Of a stretch of DNA of 45,699 nt, positions 24,945 through 34,005 are shown one piece after another. Position 1 is the first letter of the stretch, and every line of letters starts with the position of its first letter. The stretch is taken from NCBI GenBank assembly GCA_003163855.1, contig PLRJ01000144.1, positions 7,799 to 53,497 of the forward strand, read 5' to 3'. The notes beneath the pieces are model-generated. The model saw only the letters and a list, made by a program, of their open reading frames with translations, was not told the origin of the DNA and did not search any database. A program made the translations under genes and the position numbers. The stretch comes from Bryobacterales bacterium. GTDB lineage: Bacteria > Acidobacteriota > Terriglobia > Bryobacterales > Bryobacteraceae.

Positions 24945-27900
24945 CTAGGGTCTAACTCCTACCGCATAGGTTGCTCGTTTGCCGTTCGCCTCGCTGAAGA
25001 ATGAGGACTCCGCTACGGGCGGCTGCTGCGAGACGACACCGGCTAAGCCGGAGTTTGATGCGCTGATTGTAAATTGCCCCATTGCATTGAACGGGGTGAG
25101 AAGGTAATTCTCCGATTCGACTTCGGGCATGACCAGCAGGCCTGGGACCTCAGGGTTGAATGGGCGTGACTCTGTGGGAAGGGTTGTGGGTGAGCTGTCG
25201 ATGACGGTGAAGGTGCCGGGCAGAATGTTGAAGGTGTAGCCGGCGGGTGCCGTGCCGATGGCGGTGACCAGATAAGTGCCGGGACCGGAGAGCGACGGGG
25301 TTATCTGGAATGTCAAGCCGGCAAGCACGGCGGCAGTGTTAAGTCCGCTGACGGATCCGGGAATGGCGGCGGTAAATGTGGGCAGTGTCTGGGTATCCAC
25401 AGCGGCTGTGTTTTTCACAATGATGGTTACGGGGGTCGCAGTTGGCGTAGGTGTCGGCGTCGGGCTTGGTGTGGGTGTCGGAGTGGGAGTGGGTGTTGGA
25501 GTGGGCGCCGCAGGGGCGGTTAAGGTGAGAGCGGAGGAGTTGCTGACGGCTTGCGTGAATATATAATTCCCCTGATTGGAAGTTAAACCCGACCCATTTA
25601 TGGCGTAGCTTCCCGGCGAACTCGAAGACGTTGCGGGACTCGTGAAAATGGCCGTTCCGGTGGTGGCTGACGCCAGGGTCTGATTGTTCACAAAGCCCGT
25701 CACAGAACCTGTAAAGATTGGGAAGGTGGTACCGGTGGTGAGGGATGTTGCATTCGCAGTATAGGTGAGCGTGGCCGGCGTGATGCTTCCAATGTTGCCG
25801 TTGGCCGACGAACTTAAGAGCTGATAGCCATACACCGGTATGCCACCGTTCGACGCAGTGAGCGAAAGGTTTGACGCGATGACTTGGATGCCGGAGTTGA
25901 CGTTTTGATTGACGTAGGAAGCAGAGCCCGCCGTGAAAGAGATGTTGTCGCCCTGAATGGCTCCGGTGCTAGAGAAATTGCCGGGAGTTAGCGTGGCGGT
26001 CGAGGTGCCATCGTAAACCTTGCTGATGGAACCGATGAGCGAGGCCGTGATGACGGGCGCCAGGCTATAAAGAAGTCCATTACCCGCTTGAGCGGGACTG
26101 GTAACGCCATAAGTGGCGTTGTACTGAAAGAAAGAAGGAGCGAGACCACCGGTTAGATCGTTAGCGGGGTTTTGCGAATAGACAAGCCACTGGCCTCCCC
26201 CTGATACGTTCAGAGCGTTCGCTCCGGCGCTGTTGGTGAAGGCGCCACCGACAGCAAGGTTTATGTTGCTTCCGGAAGCAGCGGTAAGGCCGGCGCTATT
26301 GGCAATGCTGAGGTTGCCGCTGGAGCTGATGAGAATATTTCCAGCGCCAGTAATGGGTTGGTCAAGGTTGAAGTTGCCAGCGGACAGGGAGAGCGCGGTT
26401 CCCGGAGTCAAACTAAGCGTATTGGCGGGCGAGGTGAATAGATAAGCAGAGCCAGAATTACTTCCGAGCGCTATGCCAAGGGCGCTATTGAGGGCGGAGA
26501 GAGTGGAGTTATTGCCGCTTAGGAGACTTAGGGTTCCGGTATGAAGGTCCATACTGGTGTAGCCGCTGGCTCCGTCGGAGAAAGTATTGGCGACGCCGCC
26601 GCTGGTGAGATAAGAGAGGACGCCGGAAGAGTTAACCATATTGTTTGGCTCGACTACGGAATAAAAGCCGCTGGCATTGGCTGTCAGGCTAGCCAGCAGG
26701 TATCCGCCGCTGAGGACACCGACGCCGGCCGAGGCGATGGGCGAAAGACCGTTGTAGGCAGTGCCACTGATGGTGACCGGCGCGCCTTGCCAGATGAAAT
26801 AAGGGTAAGTTCCGGCGGGCGCGGTCCAGACCGAGTTCGCGTTCAAGCCGCTGGGCATGTTGCCACTTTGGAACTGAGCGGTGGGCAGACCGGTTGCCGC
26901 ACTGACGGTTCCGGTATTTGCTCCCACCCCAGGCAAGGAGGTGACCTGATTATCCCAGAAGACGGTGTTTATGGATTGGGTATTAGAGCCGACAACAGCT
27001 CCGGCAGATCCAGCACCGACGAGGGTGACCGGACCGCTGGCGTAGGAAGTGGAGAGCGTGCCGGAGACGATGTTTCCAACAAGGCCGCCTACAAGCGAAC
27101 CGGCAACCGAGCCATGGGCATATGTATCGGAGATGTCCCCGTTTTGACTGCCGACGAGGCCGCCAGCATAAGAACCATCTCCGGCGGTGACGTTTCCCAG
27201 AGCGTAGGAGGTGGTGACTGTGTCGCCGCTGGACCCGACCAATCCACCAGTAGAGGAGGAGGCCCCCCCAGCAACTGCCCCCGTAGCGTAGGAACTGGTC
27301 ACCGTGCCGCCGGTCGTGGTATAGCCAATCAGCCCGCCTGCATTTGTGGAGGTTGTACCGGTGACAGCCCCGCTGGCATACGAGCCGCTGACGGCGGAAG
27401 CGCTGGCGCCGACCAGCCCTCCTATGAAGCTGCTATCCACGCCAGTAACCGAACCAGTTGCGTAGGAATCTGTGATGGCAAGTCCGTTGGATAAACCCAC
27501 CAGTCCCCCGAGATAAGCGCCGGAACTGGTGGAACTGACCGGGCCGGAAGCATGCGAGTTAGAAATATCGGCGGTGCTGAATCCGACCAGGCCTCCCGCG
27601 TAGGTGCCGGACGAGGTTGCGACCACCGCGCCCGTGGCGAAGGAGTTTGTAATGTTTGAATCGCTCCAGCCAGCCAGGCCGCCGATAGAGGCGCCGGTAT
27701 CGGTGACGTTGCCAGTGGCGTAGGAACCGGTTATAGGGCTCAGGGTACGGTTGTAGCCGACAAGTCCACCGGCGTAATTGGCAGTACCGGTTATGTTTCC
27801 GGTAGCGTAAGAGGATGAAACGGTCGCGGCTCCGGCGGTGGAGTTATCGCCGAGAAGGCCACCGATTTCGGAGCCTGACAAGCCAGAGACGGCTCCGGTG

Positions 27901-29996
27901 GCGTAGGAGTTAGAGACAGTAAATGTGTTTGCACCGATCAACCCTCCTACGTTGGCATTGGTGCCTCCGGTGACGGTGGCGCTGGAAGAGGAGTTGGAGA
28001 CGGTGGCGGAATTGAAGCCGATCAATCCGCCAACATAGGCGGCATTGGCGGCGGGCGCGCTGACGCTTCCGCTTGTGGAGGAACCAGTGATTGCCGAACC
28101 GGTATTGGATATTCCAACTAGACCGCCAACGCCAGCCGTATTGGTGGCGGCAGAGGCATCCATGTTGATTGCGGCACTGGCATTTTGGACGATTCCGCTG
28201 TTGCAGCCGACGACACCGCCGCCGCAGTAGAGGTTAGAGCCTGAGGTGATGGTTCCCGCTACAGAAACGTTGCTGATGGTTCCGCTATTAACCGCGGCTA
28301 TCGCGCCGATGGTGGTTGTGCTCGAGCCAGTCTCCGTGACGCTGACGTTGGTGAGATTGAGATTTCGAACTTGACCGTTCGTGCCGAGGGTGGAAAAAAG
28401 GCCGAGATTCGCGCCGGTGGAATCGTTAATGGTGAGGCCGGTAATGGTGTGGCCTTGACCATCGAAGATGCCGGTGAAATAGGGCGTCGTGTTACCCAGC
28501 GGGGTAAAGTTTGACACCGAAGAGATGTCGAGGTCTTTGCCTAGAGCGTAGGTGCCGGCGTCATTTGTGTCCAAACTTTGGAGATTGGCGATGCTGTTGA
28601 CTAGCATGTAGGCAGTCAACTGTGAGGTGACGCTGCCGTTCAAGGGACCGGACCAGAAGGCGTTGGTCAGTACGTTCGACGTGTAGTCGGTCGGGGTGGC
28701 GTAGCTTCCGCTGGGATTGTAGAGAATAGAGACGGAGCCAGTGCTGGCGGAGAAATCGATTTGTCCGGCGTTGCTGAAATTGACGGTTCCTACTCCGGTG
28801 GAAGCGTTGTCGGCGCGGAGCGTCAGATTGCCGGGTCCGGTGTTGGTGAGGACTACGCCACCGTTGAATCCTATGTTCCGATAAGCACTGAGGGTGAGAG
28901 AGCCCGAACCGCTCCAGGCGATGTTGCTGGCGACGGTGATATCGCCCGAGCCACCGGTGCCGGATGCAGTGGTTTGTTCGGTGACGTTGGTGCCGCCGTT
29001 TAGAGAAGTCTCAATGGTTCCGGCGAGGGTGGAATCGATGGTGAGGTCGTCGGGATCAAGCAGCCAGCTTCCGCCCTTCCCGGTGGTGATTTGCGCGCCG
29101 CCGGCATTGACGTGCGCACCCGATGTCTCAATAGATCCGCCCGCACCGTTGGCATTGGCAGCGGTTAACAAGCCTGCTACGTTGGCGGTTCCGTTGGTTG
29201 CGATGAGCCACACATGGCCATCCTGTGTCGCCGTACCGGTGGCATTGATCTGGCCGCCGTTATTGCCAGCCAGGGCGTAAATATTGCCGCCGTTGGATTT
29301 CAACTCCACTTGCGCGGCACTGATGAAACCGGAGTTGGTGACGTCGCCGCCGGGCGCCTGGACTGCGACTTTTTGCCCAGTGGCGCTATCGGTGATGAGA
29401 ATCTGGCTGCCGGCGGCAAGGCCGGTAGTACCATTGGCGGCGCTGATGCTTCCGCCGTTCTGTACAGCGTGGCCGATGAGATAGATGCTGCCGCCGGACG
29501 ATGACAGGTCGCCCAGGTTGACAACTGCGCCCTTGGAGGAGCCGGTAAACAGCAGTGCTCCGTTATCGAAGGCGCTGTTGGAGAGATTCAAAGTGGAGGC
29601 AAGAAAGTCGCCTCCGGTATGGACGGTTGCACCATGGCCAATGAGGATGCCTTGCTGATTTATCAGAAAGACGTTTCCGGTCGCGAGCAGTTGGCCAAGG
29701 ATGGTTGAGGCTGCGCTTCCGGTGACCCGGTTCAGGGTTGCGCCAGAGCCATTGTTGAAGTTGACCGTTGCGCCAGGGGCAATGGAGAAGGTGCTCCAGG
29801 TAATGATGGCGCGCAGGGTGGATTGATTGATGTTCAGGATATTGCCGGAGGAATTTATCTGGCCTGAGCCGGAGGCGAACGTTCCTCCGGTTGGGACAGA
29901 GGAGGCAGCCTGGAGAATGGACTTAAAGGAGATCAGTCCGATGAGAACGGCGGTTAGTAAGTAACGATATGTGGAGACTGAACGTAGATCTGGCAT
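24945..29996 (-). CDS. Two-partner secretion exoprotein (TpsA), hemagglutinin-like with GLUG and MBG repeats
   Basis: A secreted adhesin-like protein of 1683 residues if ATG 29996 is used; the frame extends 13 codons to a TTG at 30035, and both have weak Shine-Dalgarno sites. A signal sequence (YRYLLTAVLIGLISFKSIL) precedes the TPS secretion domain (about residues 30-180). That domain carries INSSGNILNINQ, FNNGSGATLNRV and the NQQGILIGHGA version of the NPNGI motif recognised by TpsB POTRA domains. A beta-helix region follows, then a block of about 14 GLUG repeats, MBG/YDG-type domains (KVYDGTSTATLTPGNF and LTYTANATSLTTG), a Thr-Pro linker and a final MBG-like domain. Such proteins are exported through their TpsB partner and mediate adhesion or aggregation. 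No toxin domain is visible. Confidence 0.9.
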   Translation of the reverse strand: MPDLRSVSTYRYLLTAVLIGLISFKSILQAASSVPTGGTFASGSGQINSSGNILNINQSTLRAIITWSTFSIAPGATVNFNNGSGATLNRVTGSAASTILGQLLATGNVFLINQQGILIGHGATVHTGGDFLASTLNLSNSAFDNGALLFTGSSKGAVVNLGDLSSSGGSIYLIGHAVQNGGSISAANGTTGLAAGSQILITDSATGQKVAVQAPGGDVTNSGFISAAQVELKSNGGNIYALAGNNGGQINATGTATQDGHVWLIATNGTANVAGLLTAANANGAGGSIETSGAHVNAGGAQITTGKGGSWLLDPDDLTIDSTLAGTIETSLNGGTNVTEQTTASGTGGSGDITVASNIAWSGSGSLTLSAYRNIGFNGGVVLTNTGPGNLTLRADNASTGVGTVNFSNAGQIDFSASTGSVSILYNPSGSYATPTDYTSNVLTNAFWSGPLNGSVTSQLTAYMLVNSIANLQSLDTNDAGTYALGKDLDISSVSNFTPLGNTTPYFTGIFDGQGHTITGLTINDSTGANLGLFSTLGTNGQVRNLNLTNVSVTETGSSTTTIGAIAAVNSGTISNVSVAGTITSGSNLYCGGGVVGCNSGIVQNASAAINMDASAATNTAGVGGLVGISNTGSAITGSSTSGSVSAPAANAAYVGGLIGFNSATVSNSSSSATVTGGTNANVGGLIGANTFTVSNSYATGAVSGLSGSEIGGLLGDNSTAGAATVSSSYATGNITGTANYAGGLVGYNRTLSPITGSYATGNVTDTGASIGGLAGWSDSNITNSFATGAVVATSSGTYAGGLVGFSTADISNSHASGPVSSTSSGAYLGGLVGLSNGLAITDSYATGSVTGVDSSFIGGLVGASASAVSGSYASGAVTGTTSTNAGGLIGYTTTGGTVTSSYATGAVAGGASSSTGGLVGSSGDTVTTSYALGNVTAGDGSYAGGLVGSQNGDISDTYAHGSVAGSLVGGLVGNIVSGTLSTSYASGPVTLVGAGSAGAVVGSNTQSINTVFWDNQVTSLPGVGANTGTVSAATGLPTAQFQSGNMPSGLNANSVWTAPAGTYPYFIWQGAPVTISGTAYNGLSPIASAGVGVLSGGYLLASLTANASGFYSVVEPNNMVNSSGVLSYLTSGGVANTFSDGASGYTSMDLHTGTLSLLSGNNSTLSALNSALGIALGSNSGSAYLFTSPANTLSLTPGTALSLSAGNFNLDQPITGAGNILISSSGNLSIANSAGLTAASGSNINLAVGGAFTNSAGANALNVSGGGQWLVYSQNPANDLTGGLAPSFFQYNATYGVTSPAQAGNGLLYSLAPVITASLIGSISKVYDGTSTATLTPGNFSSTGAIQGDNISFTAGSASYVNQNVNSGIQVIASNLSLTASNGGIPVYGYQLLSSSANGNIGSITPATLTYTANATSLTTGTTFPIFTGSVTGFVNNQTLASATTGTAIFTSPATSSSSPGSYAINGSGLTSNQGNYIFTQAVSNSSALTLTAPAAPTPTPTPTPTPTPSPTPTPTPTATPVTIIVKNTAAVDTQTLPTFTAAIPGSVSGLNTAAVLAGLTFQITPSLSGPGTYLVTAIGTAPAGYTFNILPGTFTVIDSSPTTLPTESRPFNPEVPGLLVMPEVESENYLLTPFNAMGQFTISASNSGLAGVVSQQPPVAESSFFSEANGKRATYAVGVRP
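25434..25510 (-). repeat. Hexanucleotide repeat encoding a Thr-Pro linker in TpsA
   Basis: About twelve imperfect GTNGGN units on the plus strand encode an alternating Thr-Pro (with some Ser and Ala) stretch. It separates the repeat region from the last domain of the exoprotein. Such tracts are extended, stiff linkers and prone to slippage, so the length may vary between strains. Confidence 0.75.
26940..28225 (-). repeat. GLUG repeat block within TpsA
   Basis: About 14 protein repeats of 25-35 residues, each with a GGLVG-like turn followed by a polar stretch and SYATG or a close variant. Examples are GGLIGANTFTVSNSYATGAV and GGLVGSSGDTVTTSYALGNV. They build a regular beta structure. The DNA copies are diverged (no long identical blocks), so the array is old rather than freshly amplified. 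Confidence 0.85.
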
Positions 29997-30136
29997 CGCG
30001 AACGGGAAGTCCCTTTCGACAGCTAAGTCGCCCAAGACGAACCGTTGTCTCCCCGCGATCTGGATAAGATTTTCCTGCGGCCATACGCTTACAAAACCTT
30101 ACGAACACTTCCGAGTCGATGCGCGTCTGAAGAACC

Positions 30137-30985
30137 ATGAACAGCGATTTTCTGAGCGAAATGCCCGTAAGCCGTCGGGGATTTCTTGTTGGCGGTGCTG
30201 CATTGGCAGGTGCGTGGCGGGCAATGCCTTCCACACCATCGTGCGTGCTGACGAGCGAGCAGGAAGAAGGTCCTTATTATGTTGATTACGATAAGGTGCG
30301 GCGGGATATTACCGAGGGGAAGCGGGGCGTACCGCTGCGCCTGAAAATTGCGCTGGTGCACGCGAAGAAATGCACGCCGCTGACAAAGGTCGCAGTGGAT
30401 ATCTGGCATTGCGACGCGGTTGGCATTTACTCAGGATTCACGAAGCAAAGCATGGATATGCATAGACCGGGGGGATTCGGAGGCCCTGGCGGACGAGAAG
30501 GACGGCCGCCCGGGCCGCCGCCGGATGGTTTTGGGCCACCTCCCGGCGGTGGGCGGCCCGGGGGTCACGGCGCTTCGGACGACACCAGATTCTTACGCGG
30601 TATTCAGCCTACCGATGCTAATGGGATAGCTGAGTTCTCTACCATCTACCCGGGCTGGTATGAGGGTAGGGCCATCCATATCCACCTGAAGGTTCACGCT
30701 GGTGGCCATGTGGCGCACACAGGCCAGTTGTTCTTTCCAGAAGATGTAACTGAGAAGATTGCAAATTTGCAGCCGTACGTCAAGCACAAGGATGTACACC
30801 GGACTACGCAAGCAGAGGACGGAATATTCGAAGATCAGCACGGCGCAAGCGGGCTGGTTACGTTGAGCCGGATAGAGCCTAAGTCCGATGCGGGCGGGTT
30901 CGTCGCACTGGTGACGTTGGCGGTGGATCCGGATGCCGCTCCGGAGTCGATTCGAATGGGGCCGCGACGATTTACGGCAATTTGA
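30137..30985 (+). CDS. Tat-exported intradiol ring-cleavage dioxygenase with Gly/Pro-rich insert
   Basis: A 282-residue non-heme Fe(III) dioxygenase related to protocatechuate 3,4- and catechol 1,2-dioxygenases, which open catechol rings between the two hydroxyls. The four iron ligands are recognisable: Tyr98 in GIYSGF, one Tyr in YPGWYEGR (171-178), and His181 and His183 in AIHIHLKV. A twin-arginine signal (VSRRGFLVGGAALAG) shows it is folded with its metal and then exported, unlike the cytoplasmic catabolic enzymes. Between the ligands an insert of about 37 residues (110-146) is almost only Gly, Pro and Arg. No catabolic genes are nearby, so extracellular attack on plant or humic phenolics is a reasonable guess. 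It is divergent from tpsA with a 140-base gap. Confidence 0.88.
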   Translation: MNSDFLSEMPVSRRGFLVGGAALAGAWRAMPSTPSCVLTSEQEEGPYYVDYDKVRRDITEGKRGVPLRLKIALVHAKKCTPLTKVAVDIWHCDAVGIYSGFTKQSMDMHRPGGFGGPGGREGRPPGPPPDGFGPPPGGGRPGGHGASDDTRFLRGIQPTDANGIAEFSTIYPGWYEGRAIHIHLKVHAGGHVAHTGQLFFPEDVTEKIANLQPYVKHKDVHRTTQAEDGIFEDQHGASGLVTLSRIEPKSDAGGFVALVTLAVDPDAAPESIRMGPRRFTAI

Positions 30986-30988
30986 ACG

Positions 30989-31771
30989 CTACTTTACGGC
31001 AGCCGCGATGGCGACCGGAGCCTGGCCGATGGCGCGCTTGAGTCCCGGCAGATAGGACAAGGGTAGCGAGTGAGCGTGTCCAAGATCGAGAGTGAATCCG
31101 CCATCGATGTTTAGCGCGGATCCTACATGCTCATACAGGCATAACGGCGGCGCCGGCACGGGGACATTAGGCACGATATCCCAGCGGTTTACCACGCGCA
31201 CCATGTTCGGAACACGCCCGTTGAAAGATGCGACGAAATCGGGCAGTCCGATGCGTGGGCCTGCGAAGGTTGCTACCTGGAGGTTAGGAGTGACGCCGGC
31301 CGCATCGTCGGCAAACAAAACGGCCAGTGCGGCGCCGAGCGAATGACCGGTCACATAGAGCTGATCTCCAGGATTCAACGCGGCGCGAAGTCCCTGGAGG
31401 GCGGAATCTCGGATGGTCTCGTACACGAATTGAAACCCAGCGTGCACAGTGCCGCTTGCTATCTGACACGAGGCGGGAATCGCCTCAAAATCGGCAAGCC
31501 ACTCACCCGGAGTTTCTGTTCCGCGTATGGAGACGAAGACCGCGCCAGGACGGGTGGCGACGAACCCGAAGACTGAGCCAAGCTTTAACATGCTCGCTAA
31601 CAGCGGTAACTGTTCGGCAGGCACGTTCGCGGCCTTTTTTGGATCAACGACAATCTGAGTTTTATAGACAAAACCATTTCCACAGACAAGATTAGCGGGG
31701 TCCTGACAACCGTAAGCAGCATTAGCCACGGGATAGAAAAGATTTAGGGCATCGGCGGGTGTTGGCGGCAA
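30989..31771 (-). CDS. Lipase, class 3 (alpha/beta hydrolase)
   Basis: A 260-residue serine esterase of the fungal-lipase-like class 3 family, which hydrolyses acylglycerols or related esters. The nucleophile is Ser144 in LYVTGHSLGAALA. The acid is Asp198 in NRWDIVPNVP, and the base is His232 or His234 in LDLGHAHSLPLSYLPGL. The oxyanion-loop motif VSIRGTETPGEWLADF is present. Start TTG 31771 follows GAGGG by about ten bases; there is no ATG upstream in frame. No signal peptide is visible, so the enzyme may be cytoplasmic or exported by another route. It is convergent with the dioxygenase (3-base gap) and divergent from a DUF2235 hydrolase. Confidence 0.88.
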   Translation of the reverse strand: MPPTPADALNLFYPVANAAYGCQDPANLVCGNGFVYKTQIVVDPKKAANVPAEQLPLLASMLKLGSVFGFVATRPGAVFVSIRGTETPGEWLADFEAIPASCQIASGTVHAGFQFVYETIRDSALQGLRAALNPGDQLYVTGHSLGAALAVLFADDAAGVTPNLQVATFAGPRIGLPDFVASFNGRVPNMVRVVNRWDIVPNVPVPAPPLCLYEHVGSALNIDGGFTLDLGHAHSLPLSYLPGLKRAIGQAPVAIAAAVK

Positions 31772-31791
31772 AATATATGTCCCTCGCGAGA

Positions 31792-31806
31792 ATTTGTATC
31801 ACAAAT
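31792..31806. promoter_or_regulatory. Palindrome in the lipase/DUF2235 divergent gap, operator candidate
   Basis: ATTTGT and ACAAAT form a perfect six-base inverted repeat around ATC. It lies in the 74-base gap between two divergent hydrolase genes, where a shared regulator could act on both; a TATACT that could be a -10 element follows at about 31811. Function is inferred from position only. Confidence 0.35.
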
Positions 31807-31845
31807 CCGATATACTGTCCACGCCTATCGGAGCGAGGCTGAAAA

Positions 31846-32880
31846 ATGAGCAAGCGAATTGTTTTCTGTGCTGACGGAACCTGGGACACCGCGAATTCTC
31901 GGACCAATGTTTATTTGTTCTACAAGTCACTGTTGGTGACTGGCGACCAGATGCCATTCTATGACGACGGAGTGGGTTCGGAGGGCGCTTTACTTTTGAA
32001 GGTTGTGGAAGGCGCGATTGGCGCAGGCATTCAGCAGAAGATCAAGGATGGCTACACCAAAATCGCGCAAGTGTACGACGAGGGAGACCAGATTTTCATC
32101 GTGGGCTTCAGTCGCGGCGCTTACACTGCACGCAGTCTGGCGGGGATGATAGCGGATTGCGGACTGCCCACAAAGAATTTTTCGACTGACCTGGTGAATA
32201 CCGTGTTCCAGGCCTATCGAGATCCGCACAACCGGGCCAACATATTGCAAAAACTCGCCGATTGTTCGATGTTTCCAGCGCAGATAACGATGATTGGCGT
32301 CTGGGACACGGTGGGATCACTGGGCTTAACGGCAGCGTTAGGCGGAGTGGATCCTGTGGTTGCTTTTCTGGACACAAACCTTCATCCGAATATGTTGCAC
32401 GCTTACCATGCACTGGCGATCGACGAAAAGCGGCCTCAGTTCCAGCCGACTTTGTGGAACACTCCCATGCAAGGCCAGACGCTTGAGCAAGTCTGGTTTT
32501 CTGGCTTTCACTGCGATGTCGGTGGCGGCGCTTTTCCGCGGCAGCCCGGCACACCCGCGCTGTCCGATATTCCGCTGTCATGGATGATGAGCAAGGCGGC
32601 CGCGCTGGGACTGCAGTTCGACCCCTTGGTGGTGGCCGCACTTCCCTTCCCGCTGGATCAAAGCTATGCAGTGCTGCCTCTGAATCCGCCTAACGATGGC
32701 ATTGGTCAGATAGAGTTGCGCTCCATAGCGGATGGGGCGACCCTGGCTGATTCAGTTGTGATTCGCTGCCAAAATCCGAGTTTGCGACCGCACAACATTA
32801 AATTCGCGAATGGCGTTTTGGCGCCGAGTTACGGCATAGCGAACGTGGTGCGCCAACTGCAGGCCGGTGCGGGGGTCTAG
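31846..32880 (+). CDS. DUF2235 alpha/beta hydrolase (Tle1-like fold)
   Basis: A 344-residue protein of the DUF2235 family. It begins with the typical KRIVFCADGTWDTANSRTNVY, where the Asp and Asn set is conserved, and has the nucleophile elbow GFSRGAYTAR with Ser89. IGVWDTVGSLGL near residue 150 and the HALAIDEKRPQFQPTLW segment containing a conserved His complete the pattern. The family includes the type VI secretion phospholipase effectors Tle1, but many members are stand-alone proteins of unknown substrate. No type VI genes, immunity protein or export signal are adjacent here, so an effector role is not supported. The ribosome site GAGG lies eight bases before the ATG. It is probably an operon with the two following genes (gap 9 bases, then overlap). 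Confidence 0.88.
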   Translation: MSKRIVFCADGTWDTANSRTNVYLFYKSLLVTGDQMPFYDDGVGSEGALLLKVVEGAIGAGIQQKIKDGYTKIAQVYDEGDQIFIVGFSRGAYTARSLAGMIADCGLPTKNFSTDLVNTVFQAYRDPHNRANILQKLADCSMFPAQITMIGVWDTVGSLGLTAALGGVDPVVAFLDTNLHPNMLHAYHALAIDEKRPQFQPTLWNTPMQGQTLEQVWFSGFHCDVGGGAFPRQPGTPALSDIPLSWMMSKAAALGLQFDPLVVAALPFPLDQSYAVLPLNPPNDGIGQIELRSIADGATLADSVVIRCQNPSLRPHNIKFANGVLAPSYGIANVVRQLQAGAGV

Positions 32881-32889
32881 CGGCGACTG

Positions 32890-34005
32890 ATGGCGAAAGT
32901 ACGCATTCTGGTCGGCACGAAGAAGGGAGCCTTCGTGCTGACCTCCGATGGCAAGAGAGAAAAGTGGGATGTGAGTGGTCCTCACTTCGGCGGGTGGGAG
33001 ATTTATCACATAAAAGGCTCGCCGGTCGAGCCAGATCGTTTGTACGCGTCGCAATCCAATGCTTGGTTCGGGCAGATCGTGCAGCGCTCGAGCGATGGCG
33101 GAAAAAGTTGGGAGCCGATAGGCAATCAGTTTGTTTACGACGGTGTTCCGGGCACGCACCAGTGGTACGACGGTACGCCGCATCCGTGGGAATTCAAACG
33201 AGTTTGGCACCTCGAACCTTCTCTGACCGACGCGGAGACGGTGTATGCGGGTGTCGAAGATGCCGCACTGTTCAAATCGACCGATGGCGGGACGAACTGG
33301 CAAGAGATGGCAGGCCTGCGCAGCCACGGGACTGGTCCAGACTGGCAACCGGGTGCGGGCGGCATGTGTCTGCATACCATCCTGCTGGATCCGGCGGTGA
33401 AATCGCGGATGTTTGTCGCTATTTCGGCTGCGGGCGTCTTCCGCAGTGACGATTGTGGGGTGACGTGGAAGCCTATCAACAGCGGACTGAAATCTCCTTT
33501 CTTGCCTAATCCCGAAGCCGTGGTGGGACACTGCGTACATCGTTTGGCCATGCATCCTGCAAACCCGAAGGTGTTGTTTATGCAGAAGCATTGGGACGTT
33601 ATGCGGAGTGACAACGCAGGCGACTCGTGGCACGAAGTAAGCGGGAACCTGCCCACCGATTTCGGTTTTGTCATAGATGTTCATGCCCACGAACCGGAGA
33701 CCGTGTATGTGGTTCCCATCAAGAGTGACTCGGAGCATTATCCACTTGAAGGCAAGTTGCGGGTTTACCGGAGCCGCTCGGGAGGCAATGAGTGGGAAGC
33801 ACTGACCAAAGGACTCCCGCAGCAGGATTGTTACGTGAATGTGTTGCGGGACGCGATGTCGATTGACTCGCTGGACTCTTGCGGGATCTACTTTGGCACG
33901 ACCGGAGGGCAGGTTTATGCTTCTCCCGATGGCGGTGACAACTGGCGCGCTATTGTGAGGGATCTTCCAGCGGTGCTCTCGGTTGAGGCGCAGACATTGG
34001 CGTGA
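32890..34005 (+). CDS. Sialidase-like beta-propeller with Asp-box repeats (BNR/WD40-YVTN type)
   Basis: A 371-residue protein built from propeller repeats, each with an Asp-box (S-x-D-x-G-x-x-W): [50 protein letters not shown] and [10 protein letters not shown]. The first repeat contains [12 protein letters not shown]. Asp-boxes are structural, found in sialidases and also in non-enzymatic propellers such as sortilin-like and photosystem-assembly proteins. The Arg triad and Tyr/Glu of true sialidases are not evident, so I would not call it a sialidase. There is no signal peptide, so it is probably cytoplasmic. Its stop overlaps the following ThiS/MoaD-like gene by four bases, a strong hint that the two products act together. 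Confidence 0.85.
   Translation: MAKVRILVGTKKGAFVLTSDGKREKWDVSGPHFGGWEIYHIKGSPVEPDRLYASQSNAWFGQIVQRSSDGGKSWEPIGNQFVYDGVPGTHQWYDGTPHPWEFKRVWHLEPSLTDAETVYAGVEDAALFKSTDGGTNWQEMAGLRSHGTGPDWQPGAGGMCLHTILLDPAVKSRMFVAISAAGVFRSDDCGVTWKPINSGLKSPFLPNPEAVVGHCVHRLAMHPANPKVLFMQKHWDVMRSDNAGDSWHEVSGNLPTDFGFVIDVHAHEPETVYVVPIKSDSEHYPLEGKLRVYRSRSGGNEWEALTKGLPQQDCYVNVLRDAMSIDSLDSCGIYFGTTGGQVYASPDGGDNWRAIVRDLPAVLSVEAQTLA

Noticed and set aside
26541..27494. A 317-codon plus-strand frame opposite the GLUG repeats
   Set aside because: The repeat structure of the real gene removes stops on the opposite strand; composition (Gly, Arg, Asp, Ala) is an artefact of the repeats.
31846..32880. Type VI secretion effector
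   Set aside because: No type VI genes, PAAR/VgrG or immunity gene is nearby; DUF2235 alone does not show this.
32890..34005. True sialidase
   Set aside because: Only structural Asp-boxes are visible; the catalytic Arg triad and Tyr/Glu pair are not evident and there is no export signal.
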